Source of the DNA: Proteobacteria bacterium ST_bin11
Lineage (GTDB): Bacteria; Pseudomonadota; Gammaproteobacteria; Methylococcales; Methylomonadaceae
Reading direction: 5' to 3'
Length of the DNA stretch: 64,000 bases
Assembly (NCBI GenBank): GCA_002083615.1
Contig: MSXO01000021.1
Coordinates: 59,472-123,471, forward strand
Shown: one piece after another, positions 8,744-17,484 of the stretch
How positions within the stretch are numbered: position 1 is the first letter of the stretch
Layout: every line of letters starts with the position of its first letter
Translations under genes and position numbers: made by a program
Notes under the pieces: model-generated
The model's input: only the letters and a program-made list of their open reading frames with translations
What the model was told of the DNA's origin: nothing
The model's database searches: none

Positions 8744-8904
8744 TCATTGCGCTCCGCTTCGATCAATCTAAAACACGCGGCGACTCGCCGCATCATGGCT
8801 TGGTTTAAGTGTACCTGATTCCAGTAGGGATATTTTTTCAGTCGCCAGCTAGGGTAGCGTTCGCAGTTTAGGTATCATGCTGCTTCCGTTCTGCCGACAG
8901 GATA
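8744..8904. promoter_or_regulatory. Divergent intergenic region (lipoprotein-porin / glnE)
   Basis: A 161-base spacer between divergent starts that must hold promoters in both directions. No confident -35/-10 pair could be picked by eye. Confidence 0.35.
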
Positions 8905-11784
8905 ATGCCTATGTCACTTCTCGATTCGCTGTCTCAGCATACGGTGCTGTTACCGGATGAACTTCGGCCCGTGGCCGCCGACTTTTGTACTCAGCTCGAC
9001 GAAAAACTGAGTCAGGAGCAACGCCAAATTTTCGACAACACGGTATTTTCCGCGTCGGCGCTAAAAGTCTGCGTTTGCAGCCAATTTATCAGCGAGAGCT
9101 GGTTGCGCAATCCCGATCTGATTCCAGACCTAGTGACATCGACCGATCTCTTCGCCCCTTTGCGCCGCGCCGATTATGCCGCCGCATTGCAACAGAGCGG
9201 CAACGCCGAAGGTGAACCCGCACTGGCCAAGCAATTGCGCCTTTTCCGCCGCCGAGAGATGATCAGAATCGCTTGGCGCGATCTGGCCGGCTGGTCAGAT
9301 CTAGACGAAACCTTGACTGATTTAACCGCGTTGGCAGAGGCTTGCATTCAAACTGCGCTGGATTTTTTATATCGCCAGGCATGCGCGCGCTGGGGAACAC
9401 CGACGCTGGCCGACGGTACGCCGTTCAATATCGTGGTGCTGGGGATGGGCAAACTCGGTGCCTGGGAGTTGAATTATTCCTCCGACATCGACCTGATCTT
9501 CGCCTACGCCGAGGACGGCGTCCTCACCGAGAAAAAAGAAATCAGTTACGGGGAATTCTTCACTCGCATCTGCCGGTCGTTGGTCAAAATGCTGGACGAG
9601 ATAACCGTGGACGGTTTTGTGTTCCGCACCGACGTGCGCTTACGCCCCTTCGGCGATAGCGGCCCGTTGATCATGAATTTCGACGGCATGGAGCAATACT
9701 ATCTGACGCAAGCCCGGGAATGGGAACGCTATGCGATGATCAAGGCCCGGCAAGTAGCCGGTGATTTCCATACCGGCAAGCAACTGGCAGCGCTGATCAA
9801 ACCGTTTGTCTATCGCCGCTATTTGGATTACGGCGCGTTCGAAGAATTGCGTTCCTTGAAATTCCAGATCGCCCAGGAACTGAAACGCCGCGACCGGGCC
9901 GACAACATCAAGCTTGGCCCTGGCGGCATCCGCGAAGTTGAATTCATCGGCCAAGCCTTTCAGTTGATCCGTGGCGGTCAGGACATTGCTCTGCAGCAAC
10001 GCGAAATCCAGACCATCCTCACGGTCCTGGAAACCTTGGAGCTGATGACTATTGAAGACGTGGCGAGCTTAAGATTTGCCTACCGGTTTTTGCGGCGCGT
10101 GGAAAACCATATTCAACAATACCAAGATAAACAAACGCATGACTTACCCGGCACTGCGTTGGCGCAACGGATTCTGGCCTACTCGCTGGACTTCGAAGAT
10201 TGGAACGCGTTCAAAGCCACCTTGGACCAGGTGCGTGAATCGGTACAGGAAATTTTCGAGCAGGTGTTTTCGCTCAGCGAACAAGACAACAAACACCAAA
10301 GCGCTCGCTTGATATGGTCCAGCCCCGCCGACAATGAACTGGCGCAGGAAGCCTTGACTGACTATGGCTTTGCCAATCCAGTGGACACCCAAAAAGCCAT
10401 CGTCGATTTTAAACACTCGCATGCCATAAAACGCATGACCAGCAAGGGTGCCGGGGTGTTGGACCGCTTGATGCCGCAACTCATAGAGCAAGTAGCGAAC
10501 AGCGACAACGCCGACGCGACCTTGCTGCGGATTCTGGATTTATTCGAAGCCGTCGCCGGTCGCAATGTCTATCTCGCCTTGCTGGCCGAGAATCCGGATG
10601 CGCTGAATCAGTTGATCAAACTAGCCGCTGCCAGTCCGTGGATTTGCGACTATCTATCGCTGTATCCGATTCTGTTCGACGAATTGCTCGATACCCGTTC
10701 GCTCTACGATCCGCTGCAAAAACAGGCCTTGCGTGAGGAGCTGCAACGCGACCTGGCTCGCATCGATACCCAAGACAGCGAACAACTGATGATTGCGCTG
10801 CGCCAGTTCAAGCATCTGAATGTGTTACGGGTGGCTGCCGCCGACATCATGGGGGTAATACCGGTCATGGTGGTCAGCGACTATCTAACCTGGACCGCCG
10901 AAGCCATCTTGGAGCAAGTATTGCTGTGCGCCTGGCGAATCCTGGTCAACAAGCATGGACACCCGCCGGGCACCGGCCCTGATCCGCAACAATTTGCAAT
11001 CATTGCCTTCGGTAAATTCGGCGGCACCGAACTGGGTTATGGCTCGGATCTGGATTTGGTGTTTTTGTACGCTTGCGCCGACGGCGACGCGCAAACCAAC
11101 GGCGAAAAGCCGATCAACGCCGGTCAATTTTATTTACGCCTGGGCCAAAAAATTCGGCATATTCTGGATACCAAAATGCTGTCCGGCCTACTCTACGAAG
11201 CCGACTTGCGCTTGCGGCCCAACGGCGATTCCGGCTTGTTGGTCACGCATATCGACCATTACGAAGCGTATTTAAAAAACGAAGCCTGGACTTGGGAGCA
11301 CCAAGCCCTGGTGCGCGGCCGCTTCGTGGCTGGCGACGAAAACTTAAAGCATCTCTACGCAGGCATACGCGGGCGGATTTTAGCCTTAGCCAGAGATCGC
11401 GAAGAATTGAAAACCCAAGTGAGGGAGATGCGCGAAAAAATGCGCGACAACCTGGCCCCAAAAGACCCGGCGGTGTTTGATCTGAAGCAAAGCCAGGGCG
11501 GCATCGCCGACATCGAATTCATCGTGCAATTCGGCGTATTGGCGCAAACCGCGCAGCAACCGAGTCTGGCGACTTACACCGACAATGTTCGCCTGTTAGA
11601 AGGCTTGCAACAGCACGGATTTATCTCCCCAACCGATGCCGAGCTATTAAAGCGGGCCTACTGCGCCTATCGCGATTACGGCCATCACCAGGTGTTACAA
11701 GGCCTCAGCGCCACCGCGCACGGTGACGAGTTTCACGAGTTACGCGCAGAAGTCGAACGGATTTGGCAACAGTTTATGCTCTGA
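8905..11784 (+). CDS. glnE: Bifunctional glutamine synthetase adenylyltransferase/deadenylase
   Basis: The 959-residue length and the presence of two nucleotidyltransferase domains identify GlnE. The N-terminal (deadenylylation) domain has GMGKLGAWELNYSSDIDLIF (about 177-196), and the C-terminal (adenylylation) domain has GKFGGTELGYGSDLDLVF (about 702-719); each is followed by a GlnD-type helical region with a GGIREVEFI or GGIADIEFI motif. It adjusts glutamine synthetase activity by attaching or removing AMP in response to PII and glutamine. Two ATGs lie two codons apart at the start. The gene stands alone here. Confidence 0.95.
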   Translation: MPMSLLDSLSQHTVLLPDELRPVAADFCTQLDEKLSQEQRQIFDNTVFSASALKVCVCSQFISESWLRNPDLIPDLVTSTDLFAPLRRADYAAALQQSGNAEGEPALAKQLRLFRRREMIRIAWRDLAGWSDLDETLTDLTALAEACIQTALDFLYRQACARWGTPTLADGTPFNIVVLGMGKLGAWELNYSSDIDLIFAYAEDGVLTEKKEISYGEFFTRICRSLVKMLDEITVDGFVFRTDVRLRPFGDSGPLIMNFDGMEQYYLTQAREWERYAMIKARQVAGDFHTGKQLAALIKPFVYRRYLDYGAFEELRSLKFQIAQELKRRDRADNIKLGPGGIREVEFIGQAFQLIRGGQDIALQQREIQTILTVLETLELMTIEDVASLRFAYRFLRRVENHIQQYQDKQTHDLPGTALAQRILAYSLDFEDWNAFKATLDQVRESVQEIFEQVFSLSEQDNKHQSARLIWSSPADNELAQEALTDYGFANPVDTQKAIVDFKHSHAIKRMTSKGAGVLDRLMPQLIEQVANSDNADATLLRILDLFEAVAGRNVYLALLAENPDALNQLIKLAAASPWICDYLSLYPILFDELLDTRSLYDPLQKQALREELQRDLARIDTQDSEQLMIALRQFKHLNVLRVAAADIMGVIPVMVVSDYLTWTAEAILEQVLLCAWRILVNKHGHPPGTGPDPQQFAIIAFGKFGGTELGYGSDLDLVFLYACADGDAQTNGEKPINAGQFYLRLGQKIRHILDTKMLSGLLYEADLRLRPNGDSGLLVTHIDHYEAYLKNEAWTWEHQALVRGRFVAGDENLKHLYAGIRGRILALARDREELKTQVREMREKMRDNLAPKDPAVFDLKQSQGGIADIEFIVQFGVLAQTAQQPSLATYTDNVRLLEGLQQHGFISPTDAELLKRAYCAYRDYGHHQVLQGLSATAHGDEFHELRAEVERIWQQFML

Positions 11785-11849
11785 TGCCGACCGGATAAAA
11801 AAGTAGGGGCGGATTCTTGCGCCCTACCCTCTAAAACCTGGAGCAATTT

Positions 11850-12482
11850 ATGAAAACTTGGTTACTGCTGTTTTTGACTATTTTCTCGACCGGCCTGGCC
11901 GCCAACGGCAAGCCCGGCAAATTCGACGCTTATGTGCTGGCTTTGTCGTGGTCACCAACCTATTGCGAAGAAAAACCCAAAGACCGCGAACAGTGCGGCA
12001 AAAAATTGGGCTTGGTCCTGCATGGCCTATGGCCCCAATACAAGATCGGTTATCCGAGCTTCTGCACCAAAGAAGCCTATGCGCCGAGTCAAGCTCAAAC
12101 GTTTCCGGACTTATATCCCGCAGAATTTTTATTCGAACATGAATGGGAAAAACACGGCACCTGTTCCGGACTCACCCAAACCGGTTATTTTCAGTTATCG
12201 CAAGCACTGAAAAGCAAGGTCGCCATCCCGCCGAGCTATCAGCGCCCGGAAAAACCGTTTAGAACTACGACAGATGGATTGAAAAAAGCCTTTGCAGACA
12301 ACAACCCGTGGCTGAACGAAACGGCAATAGCCTCGTTTTGTAGTGGCGGCGGGCGCTTTTTCAAGGAAATGTTCGTGTGCCTGGATAAGCGTGGTGCCAC
12401 CGCTAGCTGCGGTGCCGACGTGGTAAAAAGTGCAGCGAAATCTTGCGGGCAAAAGGATTTTTTGGTGCGGAATATTAAATAG
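11850..12482 (+). CDS. rna: Periplasmic T2-family ribonuclease
   Basis: The 210-residue protein has a short signal peptide (about residues 1-18, GLAANG) and both catalytic signatures of the RNase T2/RNase I family: LHGLWPQ (His about 62) and HEWEKHGTCS (about 97-106). Cys residues consistent with disulfides support export. It should cut RNA non-specifically in the periplasm, giving cyclic phosphate intermediates. The ATG is preceded by CTGGAGC. A small hairpin of the GTAGGG...GCCCTAC type lies between glnE and this gene at about 11802-11826. Confidence 0.9.
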   Translation: MKTWLLLFLTIFSTGLAANGKPGKFDAYVLALSWSPTYCEEKPKDREQCGKKLGLVLHGLWPQYKIGYPSFCTKEAYAPSQAQTFPDLYPAEFLFEHEWEKHGTCSGLTQTGYFQLSQALKSKVAIPPSYQRPEKPFRTTTDGLKKAFADNNPWLNETAIASFCSGGGRFFKEMFVCLDKRGATASCGADVVKSAAKSCGQKDFLVRNIK

Positions 12483-12489
12483 GCTTTAG

Positions 12490-12517
12490 TTTTGTCGCTG
12501 GCGAGCCAGCGACAAAA
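12490..12517. terminator. Bidirectional terminator hairpin
   Basis: A perfect inverted repeat TTTTGTCGCTGGC-GA-GCCAGCGACAAAA lies between two convergent genes. The T and A runs at the ends could serve termination on both strands. Confidence 0.7.
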
Positions 12518-12539
12518 TGCTATCTCGGTTAGTTAGTGG

Positions 12540-13172
12540 CTAAACGCGGCGTTTTGAAACACCCAGCAAACCGAGCATAGCTGAACCAAACAACCATACC
12601 GCAGCCGGCACCGGCACTACCGCTTGGCCGAAAGAGATATTGTCAATACCGGTAGAACCCAGATTACTGATGTACAAATGCAGCGCGCCGTCGGCTAACA
12701 AAGTTTGTCCAAGTGGTTTATAAACAGTATTCCCTAGCAGTGACTGATCGAAGCTGAACAAGTTTGGCGCATCCCGGCTGCCATTGTCATCCCAAACCCG
12801 AATGTCTGTTCGATAAGTAACACCCAGCCAAGTCGCAAGATCAAAGCCGTGTAGTAACACAGAAACACCATTACTTGGCGTAAACACAATTTCCCCAGGC
12901 ACATTATAATTACCGTGCCCTAGTGCACTCGACAGCGAAGCGTAGCCGGAGGTATACACCGAATATTGACCCCATTGTGGATCCGGCTTAAACGTCAGGG
13001 TAATGTCCGGGGTGTAACCCAAACCTTCAGAATAACCCGTACCAGGACCGCTGATGTTGTCGCCGTATGTGTTCAATCCGCCTGGACCAATACTTTCGAA
13101 AGTCAAAATAGTCGCATTGGCCGACATGGCGCTAAGGGAAAGTAAACTGGCAAGTATTAATTGGGTTTTCAT
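12540..13172 (-). CDS. Exported protein with PEP-CTERM-like sorting signal
   Basis: The 210-residue precursor has a signal peptide (MKTQLILASLLSLSAMSANA) and a C-terminal tripartite sorting tail: VPVPAAVWLF, a hydrophobic stretch and a basic SKRRV end. This VP(V/L)PAAVWLF form is a variant of PEP-CTERM signals processed by exosortase/EpsH. The mature part is rich in Gly, Ser and Thr and contains a segment resembling a beta-sandwich (FESIGPGGLNTYGDNISGPG). Function is unknown; such proteins usually reach the surface or extracellular matrix. No exosortase gene is in the window. A similar protein lies at 33151. Confidence 0.75.
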   Translation of the reverse strand: MKTQLILASLLSLSAMSANATILTFESIGPGGLNTYGDNISGPGTGYSEGLGYTPDITLTFKPDPQWGQYSVYTSGYASLSSALGHGNYNVPGEIVFTPSNGVSVLLHGFDLATWLGVTYRTDIRVWDDNGSRDAPNLFSFDQSLLGNTVYKPLGQTLLADGALHLYISNLGSTGIDNISFGQAVVPVPAAVWLFGSAMLGLLGVSKRRV

Positions 13173-14088
13173 GGTTGGTTCTCCTAATTCAGGTTGGGTA
13201 ACACTATTTATGCAAAACGTATCACAAAATCATCCGCTTGAGTACTGTCCTTGCTGGACAATTTCCAGCATGTCTCGATTAGCGTACATTGTGAGCTTTT
13301 TGAATAAATCCGGGTCGCAAACTCCCAATCCGAACTCCGACTCGAGCACTCAGTCGTCTTGAATTGTCTGGTTCCCACGCGCCACGGCACTACCATTAAG
13401 TTAAGCCGTCATTCCGGCAAGGATTGCCGGTATGCAGATTACAAGGATGTAAAATGCCATGGCCATCCGTGGCCTCTGGCCCCCGGCACCCGTTAGAGCA
13501 CAAAGTGAATCCCTGCCGGGGTGACGCTGTGGCTCTAAACTTAATGGCAGTGACGCGCCACGGGGACATACCCCCCAGACGCTCTGCGTGATTCAAGCAC
13601 AACCCGCCTAATCCTCTGGATAGCATCGCAGCACCACCCGTAAACGATTTTGTAGCGTTTAGCTTGGTTCACAATGTCTTCCGAAACCCATAAAGAAAAC
13701 CGCTTTCATATCCAGTTTGTGTGACCGGCACGAAGCACTAGGTTTTGTATGTGCCACTATTCAACAAGCATGGGGCATATCCGCTCTGAACTTGATGGAC
13801 GCGTTTTCTTAAATGGCGGGTAATGATCTTCTGTCTAAGGCGCCACATCACCAAGAAACCCCTACCCACTCTCGCAAAACAAACTTTACTTTGCTTTAAC
13901 TTGCTGAAACGCTTGCCGGCTTGCCAAGCCGTTTGGCAAATAATACACTGCAACCCAATTCCAAATGCCGCCAACCCCTCTAGTTTTGCCGGGTTGATGA
14001 CATAGCCCCCACATACCGCTGTCGAAGCCATCGCCACTACTGCTGGTCGGGAAATTATCCGTCATCCTAAAGTAGCCATTTATTAGCC
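13173..14088. other. Gene-poor 0.9-kb intergenic stretch with one MITE-like element
   Basis: This gap holds the repeat element at 13378-13561 and otherwise no supportable gene. The frames at about 13738-14037 and 13886-14116 (minus) give Cys/Trp-rich translations with no ribosome site or recognisable motif. The final part should carry the macAB promoter. Confidence 0.45.
13378..13561. mobile_element. MITE-like element with terminal inverted repeats
   Basis: Outer arms CGCGCCACGGCACTACCATTAAG (13378-13400) and CTTAATGGCAGTGACGCGCCA (13540-13560) are inverted copies with few mismatches. Nested inside is the CGTCATTCCGGC...GCCGGGGTGACG repeat (13407-13526) also seen at 6534-6671. The element is about 184 bases and non-coding. 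No flanking target duplication was identified with confidence. Confidence 0.6.
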
Positions 14089-15297
14089 ATGCCGCAATCA
14101 ACCGCTTCATCGTCAAACCGCCGGCGTCTGCGCTGGCTGGTAGTGTTCTTGCTGGTCATAGCAGTCGCCGTTGGCGGCTGGTATCTTGCCAAGCAGCCCA
14201 AAAACGCCGACCAGGACCACGCCGAAAGCGTAGAGGTGACGCTGGGCGATCTGGAAGAAAACGTCACCGCCCAAGGCAAACTAGAGCCTAAGGAATATGT
14301 GGATGTCGGTGCCCAGGTCACCGGTCTATTGCAGAAAATTTACGTCAAAATTGGCGACAACGTGCAGACCGGCCAATTGCTGGCACAGATCGATCCACGG
14401 ATCTACGCCGCTCGCGTCGCAGCTGGCGAAGCCAACATCAAGAATTTGCAAGCCCAGCTGACCGGCCAACAGGCACAAGTGGTGTTTGCTCAACAGCAAT
14501 ACGACCGCAACCGCGAGTTGTTGCAAAGCAAAGGTATCAGCGTCCAGGACTTTCAGAACAGCGAGTTCACCTTAAAAAACGCCAAAGCCACTGCCGAGTC
14601 GTTGCAAGCGCAGATCGAGCAAGTGCAATCGACCTTAAACGGCGATAAAACCAACCTGGGGTTTACCAAAATCTTTGCCTCGATGGACGGCACCATGGTT
14701 GATCAGAAAGCCCGCGAAGGCCAGACCTTAAACGCCAACCAAACTACCCCGACTATCCTGCAATTGGCCAAGCTGGATACGATGACGGTGCGCGCCCAAG
14801 TTGCAGAGGCCGACGTGATGCGTTTACGTTCGGACATGCCAGTGTATTTCACCACGCTGGGTTCCGGCGAACGGCGCTGGCAAGGCACGGTGCGGCAAAT
14901 ACTACCGACGCCGGAAGTGATCAATAACGTGGTGCTGTACAACGTGCTGGTCGATGTCGATAACCGCGACCGGCAATTGATGACCGGCATGAGCACGCAA
15001 ATGTTCTTTGTGCTGGGTAAGGCCGAACAAGTGCCGCTGCTGCCAGTCAATGCCCTCGGGCCACGCCAGCGCAATCAGGATCAAGGCAACGGCCATGCTT
15101 ACCAAGTGAAAGTGCTGACCGAGCAAGGCCCGCAAGACAAAGTCGTGCAAATTGGCTTGCGAACCCGCCGTTTGGTGCAAGTGCTGACAGGGCTAACGGC
15201 CGGTGACCGGGTGCAAATCGCCGCCGGCAAAGAAGATAAAGCCAAAAACCGTAAAAAAGACCCAGGCTATCCCGGAGCAGGGGTTCCCAGGCTATGA
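14089..15297 (+). CDS. macA: MacA-like periplasmic adaptor (membrane fusion protein)
   Basis: The 402-residue protein has one N-terminal membrane anchor (about 12-32), a lipoyl/biotinyl-like half motif (AQGKLEPKEYVDVGAQVTGL), a central coiled-coil hairpin (about 105-195) and a beta-barrel region, as in the MacA branch of RND-type adaptors. It links the MacB ATPase-permease to an outer-membrane channel for export of macrolides, peptides or other compounds. Its stop overlaps the macB start by four bases (ATGA), so the two are translationally coupled. The C-terminus is Lys-rich. Confidence 0.88.
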   Translation: MPQSTASSSNRRRLRWLVVFLLVIAVAVGGWYLAKQPKNADQDHAESVEVTLGDLEENVTAQGKLEPKEYVDVGAQVTGLLQKIYVKIGDNVQTGQLLAQIDPRIYAARVAAGEANIKNLQAQLTGQQAQVVFAQQQYDRNRELLQSKGISVQDFQNSEFTLKNAKATAESLQAQIEQVQSTLNGDKTNLGFTKIFASMDGTMVDQKAREGQTLNANQTTPTILQLAKLDTMTVRAQVAEADVMRLRSDMPVYFTTLGSGERRWQGTVRQILPTPEVINNVVLYNVLVDVDNRDRQLMTGMSTQMFFVLGKAEQVPLLPVNALGPRQRNQDQGNGHAYQVKVLTEQGPQDKVVQIGLRTRRLVQVLTGLTAGDRVQIAAGKEDKAKNRKKDPGYPGAGVPRL

Positions 15298-17231
15298 GCG
15301 CCCTGCCCCTGCTGGAACTTAACCATATTCAGCGTTTTTACCCCAACGGCGAGACGGTCGTCCGTGCGCTGGACGATGTGTGCTTAACAATCTGGCCAGG
15401 CGAGTTTGTGGCTATCATCGGCCAGTCCGGCTCCGGTAAATCCACGTTGATGAATCTGATTGGCTGCTTGGATAAAGCCGATGTCGGCAGCTACCGGGTG
15501 TTGGGACAGGACGTCGCCGACTTAAACCCGGACCAACTGGCAGCGTTGCGCCGGGAAAGTTTTGGCTTTGTGTTCCAGCGTTACAACCTGTTGAACACAG
15601 CCAGCGCCGCCGAAAACATCGAAATCCCCGCCCTGTATGCCGGCCTAAACAAGTCTGAGCGCCGACAGCGCGCCTTACAATTACTCGCCAAACTCGGCTT
15701 GGCTGACCGTAGCGAACAAAAGCCGATGCAGCTCTCCGGCGGCCAGCAGCAACGGGTCGCCATCGCCCGCGCCTTGGTAAACGATCCGCCGGTGATCCTG
15801 GCCGACGAACCCACCGGCGCGCTGGACAGTCAAAGCGGCATGGAAGTAATGGCTTTGTTAAAAGCCCTGCACCAAGAAGGCCGTACCATTTTATTGATCA
15901 CTCACGACGACAAAGTCGCCGCACACGCGCAACGCATCGTCACTATCGCCGACGGCAAAATCGTCAGCGACGGCGTGGCCAATCGCAGCGGCCAGTTGCT
16001 GGCCCCCACCGTGCATCGCGGGATCGGCGCCGCCGGCTTGCTGGCCGAACTCGGCGAAGCCGCGAAAACGGCCTTGCGTTCATTACGCGCCAATTTATTC
16101 CGCACCGCGCTGACTTTACTGGGCATCGTCATTGGCGTTGCCGCTGTGGTCACCATGCTGGCGGTCGGCCAAGGCAGTCAGGAAAAAGTGCTGGAACAAA
16201 TGCGGGCCATGGGCACCAACGTCCTCTCTGTCCGCCCCGGCATTACCGGCTTTCGTGGCGGCGGCGATATCGCCACCTTGATGCCGGCCGATGCCGATGC
16301 CATCGCCGAGCTGGAAAACGTGCTGTGGGCCTCGCCGGAACGCACCAGCCGGATGACAGTGCGTTACGGCAATGTCGATTACGCCACCAGTGTGCAGGGC
16401 GTGGCCTCCAGCATGCCGCAAGTGCGCGACTGGCCCTTGGGCAGTGGCGATTTTTTTGACGAGCGCGACCAGCGCCGCTATGCACCAGTGATGGTACTGG
16501 GCGAAACCGTACGCAAATTATTATTTGTAGACGGCGAAGACCCGCTGGGCCACTACGTGATGATCGGCAATATCCCCTTCGAAGTGATCGGCGTGATGTC
16601 CAGCAAAGGGGCCGATGCCATGGGGACCGACCGCGACGACGCAGTGTTCGTGCCTATCAGTACCGGTTTGATCCGCTTGTTTGGGCAAAAGTATTTGGGC
16701 GGTATTACCGTGCTGGTCAAGGATGTCTCCATAATCGACACCACCCAGCAAGCGATCAGCGACTTACTGATTGCCCGCCATCAAACCGAGGATTTTCGGA
16801 TACGCAACATGGCCTCCATCATCGAATCAGCCACCGAAACCCAAAACACTTTTACGATGATGCTGGGCATCGTGGCGGCGATATCCTTGTTGGTAGGCGG
16901 CATCGGCGTGATGAATATCATGCTGGTCAGCGTCACCGAACGTACCCGCGAGATTGGCATCCGCATCGCCACCGGCGCCCGCCGCCGCGACATTTTGCTG
17001 CAATTTAATACCGAAGCCGCTGTGGTCTGTACTTTGGGTGGACTGATGGGCGTGCTGCTGGGCTTTGCCGCTGGTTATGTCCTGAAATATTTTGAAATGG
17101 CGGTGTTGTTTTCGCCGCTGCCGGCGATCCTGGCGTTTTCCTGCGCCTTCGGCACCGGCTTGTTGTTTGGTTATCTACCGGCGCGCAAGGCGGCGTATCT
17201 GGACCCGGTTGTGGCCTTGGCGGCGGAATGA
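15294..17231 (+). CDS. macB: MacB-like ABC transporter, fused ATPase-permease
   Basis: The 645-residue protein begins with an ABC ATPase domain (Walker A GQSGSGKST about 43-51, signature LSGGQQQR about 147, Walker B VILADEPTGALD about 163-174). A first membrane segment lies at about 270-295, followed by a large periplasmic domain (about 300-515) and three C-terminal membrane segments in an FtsX-type permease domain (MLGIVAAISLLVGGIGVMN). This order and length match MacB, which works by mechanotransmission with MacA and a TolC-like channel. The outer-membrane channel gene follows at 17485. Confidence 0.92.
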   Translation: MSALPLLELNHIQRFYPNGETVVRALDDVCLTIWPGEFVAIIGQSGSGKSTLMNLIGCLDKADVGSYRVLGQDVADLNPDQLAALRRESFGFVFQRYNLLNTASAAENIEIPALYAGLNKSERRQRALQLLAKLGLADRSEQKPMQLSGGQQQRVAIARALVNDPPVILADEPTGALDSQSGMEVMALLKALHQEGRTILLITHDDKVAAHAQRIVTIADGKIVSDGVANRSGQLLAPTVHRGIGAAGLLAELGEAAKTALRSLRANLFRTALTLLGIVIGVAAVVTMLAVGQGSQEKVLEQMRAMGTNVLSVRPGITGFRGGGDIATLMPADADAIAELENVLWASPERTSRMTVRYGNVDYATSVQGVASSMPQVRDWPLGSGDFFDERDQRRYAPVMVLGETVRKLLFVDGEDPLGHYVMIGNIPFEVIGVMSSKGADAMGTDRDDAVFVPISTGLIRLFGQKYLGGITVLVKDVSIIDTTQQAISDLLIARHQTEDFRIRNMASIIESATETQNTFTMMLGIVAAISLLVGGIGVMNIMLVSVTERTREIGIRIATGARRRDILLQFNTEAAVVCTLGGLMGVLLGFAAGYVLKYFEMAVLFSPLPAILAFSCAFGTGLLFGYLPARKAAYLDPVVALAAE

Positions 17232-17280
17232 GTAAATTTATTAACCCGGCCTTTCGGGAATTTCTAAATACTCAAAAAGA

Positions 17281-17371
17281 CTCCTTCTCCCTCAGGGAGA
17301 AGGTTGGGATGAGGGAATCAAATCAACAATTTACATCCCTCACCCTAGCCCTCTCCCTGAGGGAGAGGGTA
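17281..17371. repeat. Inverted palindromic repeat between macB and the outer-membrane factor gene
   Basis: Two inverted arms, CTCCTTCTCCCTCAGGGAGA... and ...CTCCCTGAGGGAGAGGG, with inner matches GGATGAGGG and CCCTCACCC, form a large hairpin. Units of this CCCTCACCCTAGCCCTCTCCC type are widespread intergenic repeats in proteobacteria. Here it lies inside an operon and could dampen read-through or stabilise upstream mRNA. Confidence 0.75.
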
Positions 17372-17442
17372 TTTTTAGAGGTTCCCTTAAATTCCTTGGA
17401 CTCGTCACTCCCGAATATGCGGGAGCCCAGTTATCACACCGG

Positions 17443-17462
17443 ATTCCCGCTTTCGCGGGAAT
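17443..17462. repeat. Short perfect palindrome (ATTCCCGC/GCGGGAAT)
   Basis: ATTCCCGC-TTTC-GCGGGAAT is a perfect 8-base-pair inverted repeat and the core of a common dispersed repeat. A related unit, TTCCCGCCTTCGCGGGAGA, occurs near 3990-4010. The AT of its right arm forms part of an upstream ATG in the next reading frame. Confidence 0.65.
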
Positions 17463-17484
17463 GACGCCCAATCTGGACTCAAGA

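Noticed and set aside
13738..14116. Two minus-strand frames before macA
   Set aside because: No ribosome site, no motif, Trp/Cys-rich translation unlike neighbouring genes.
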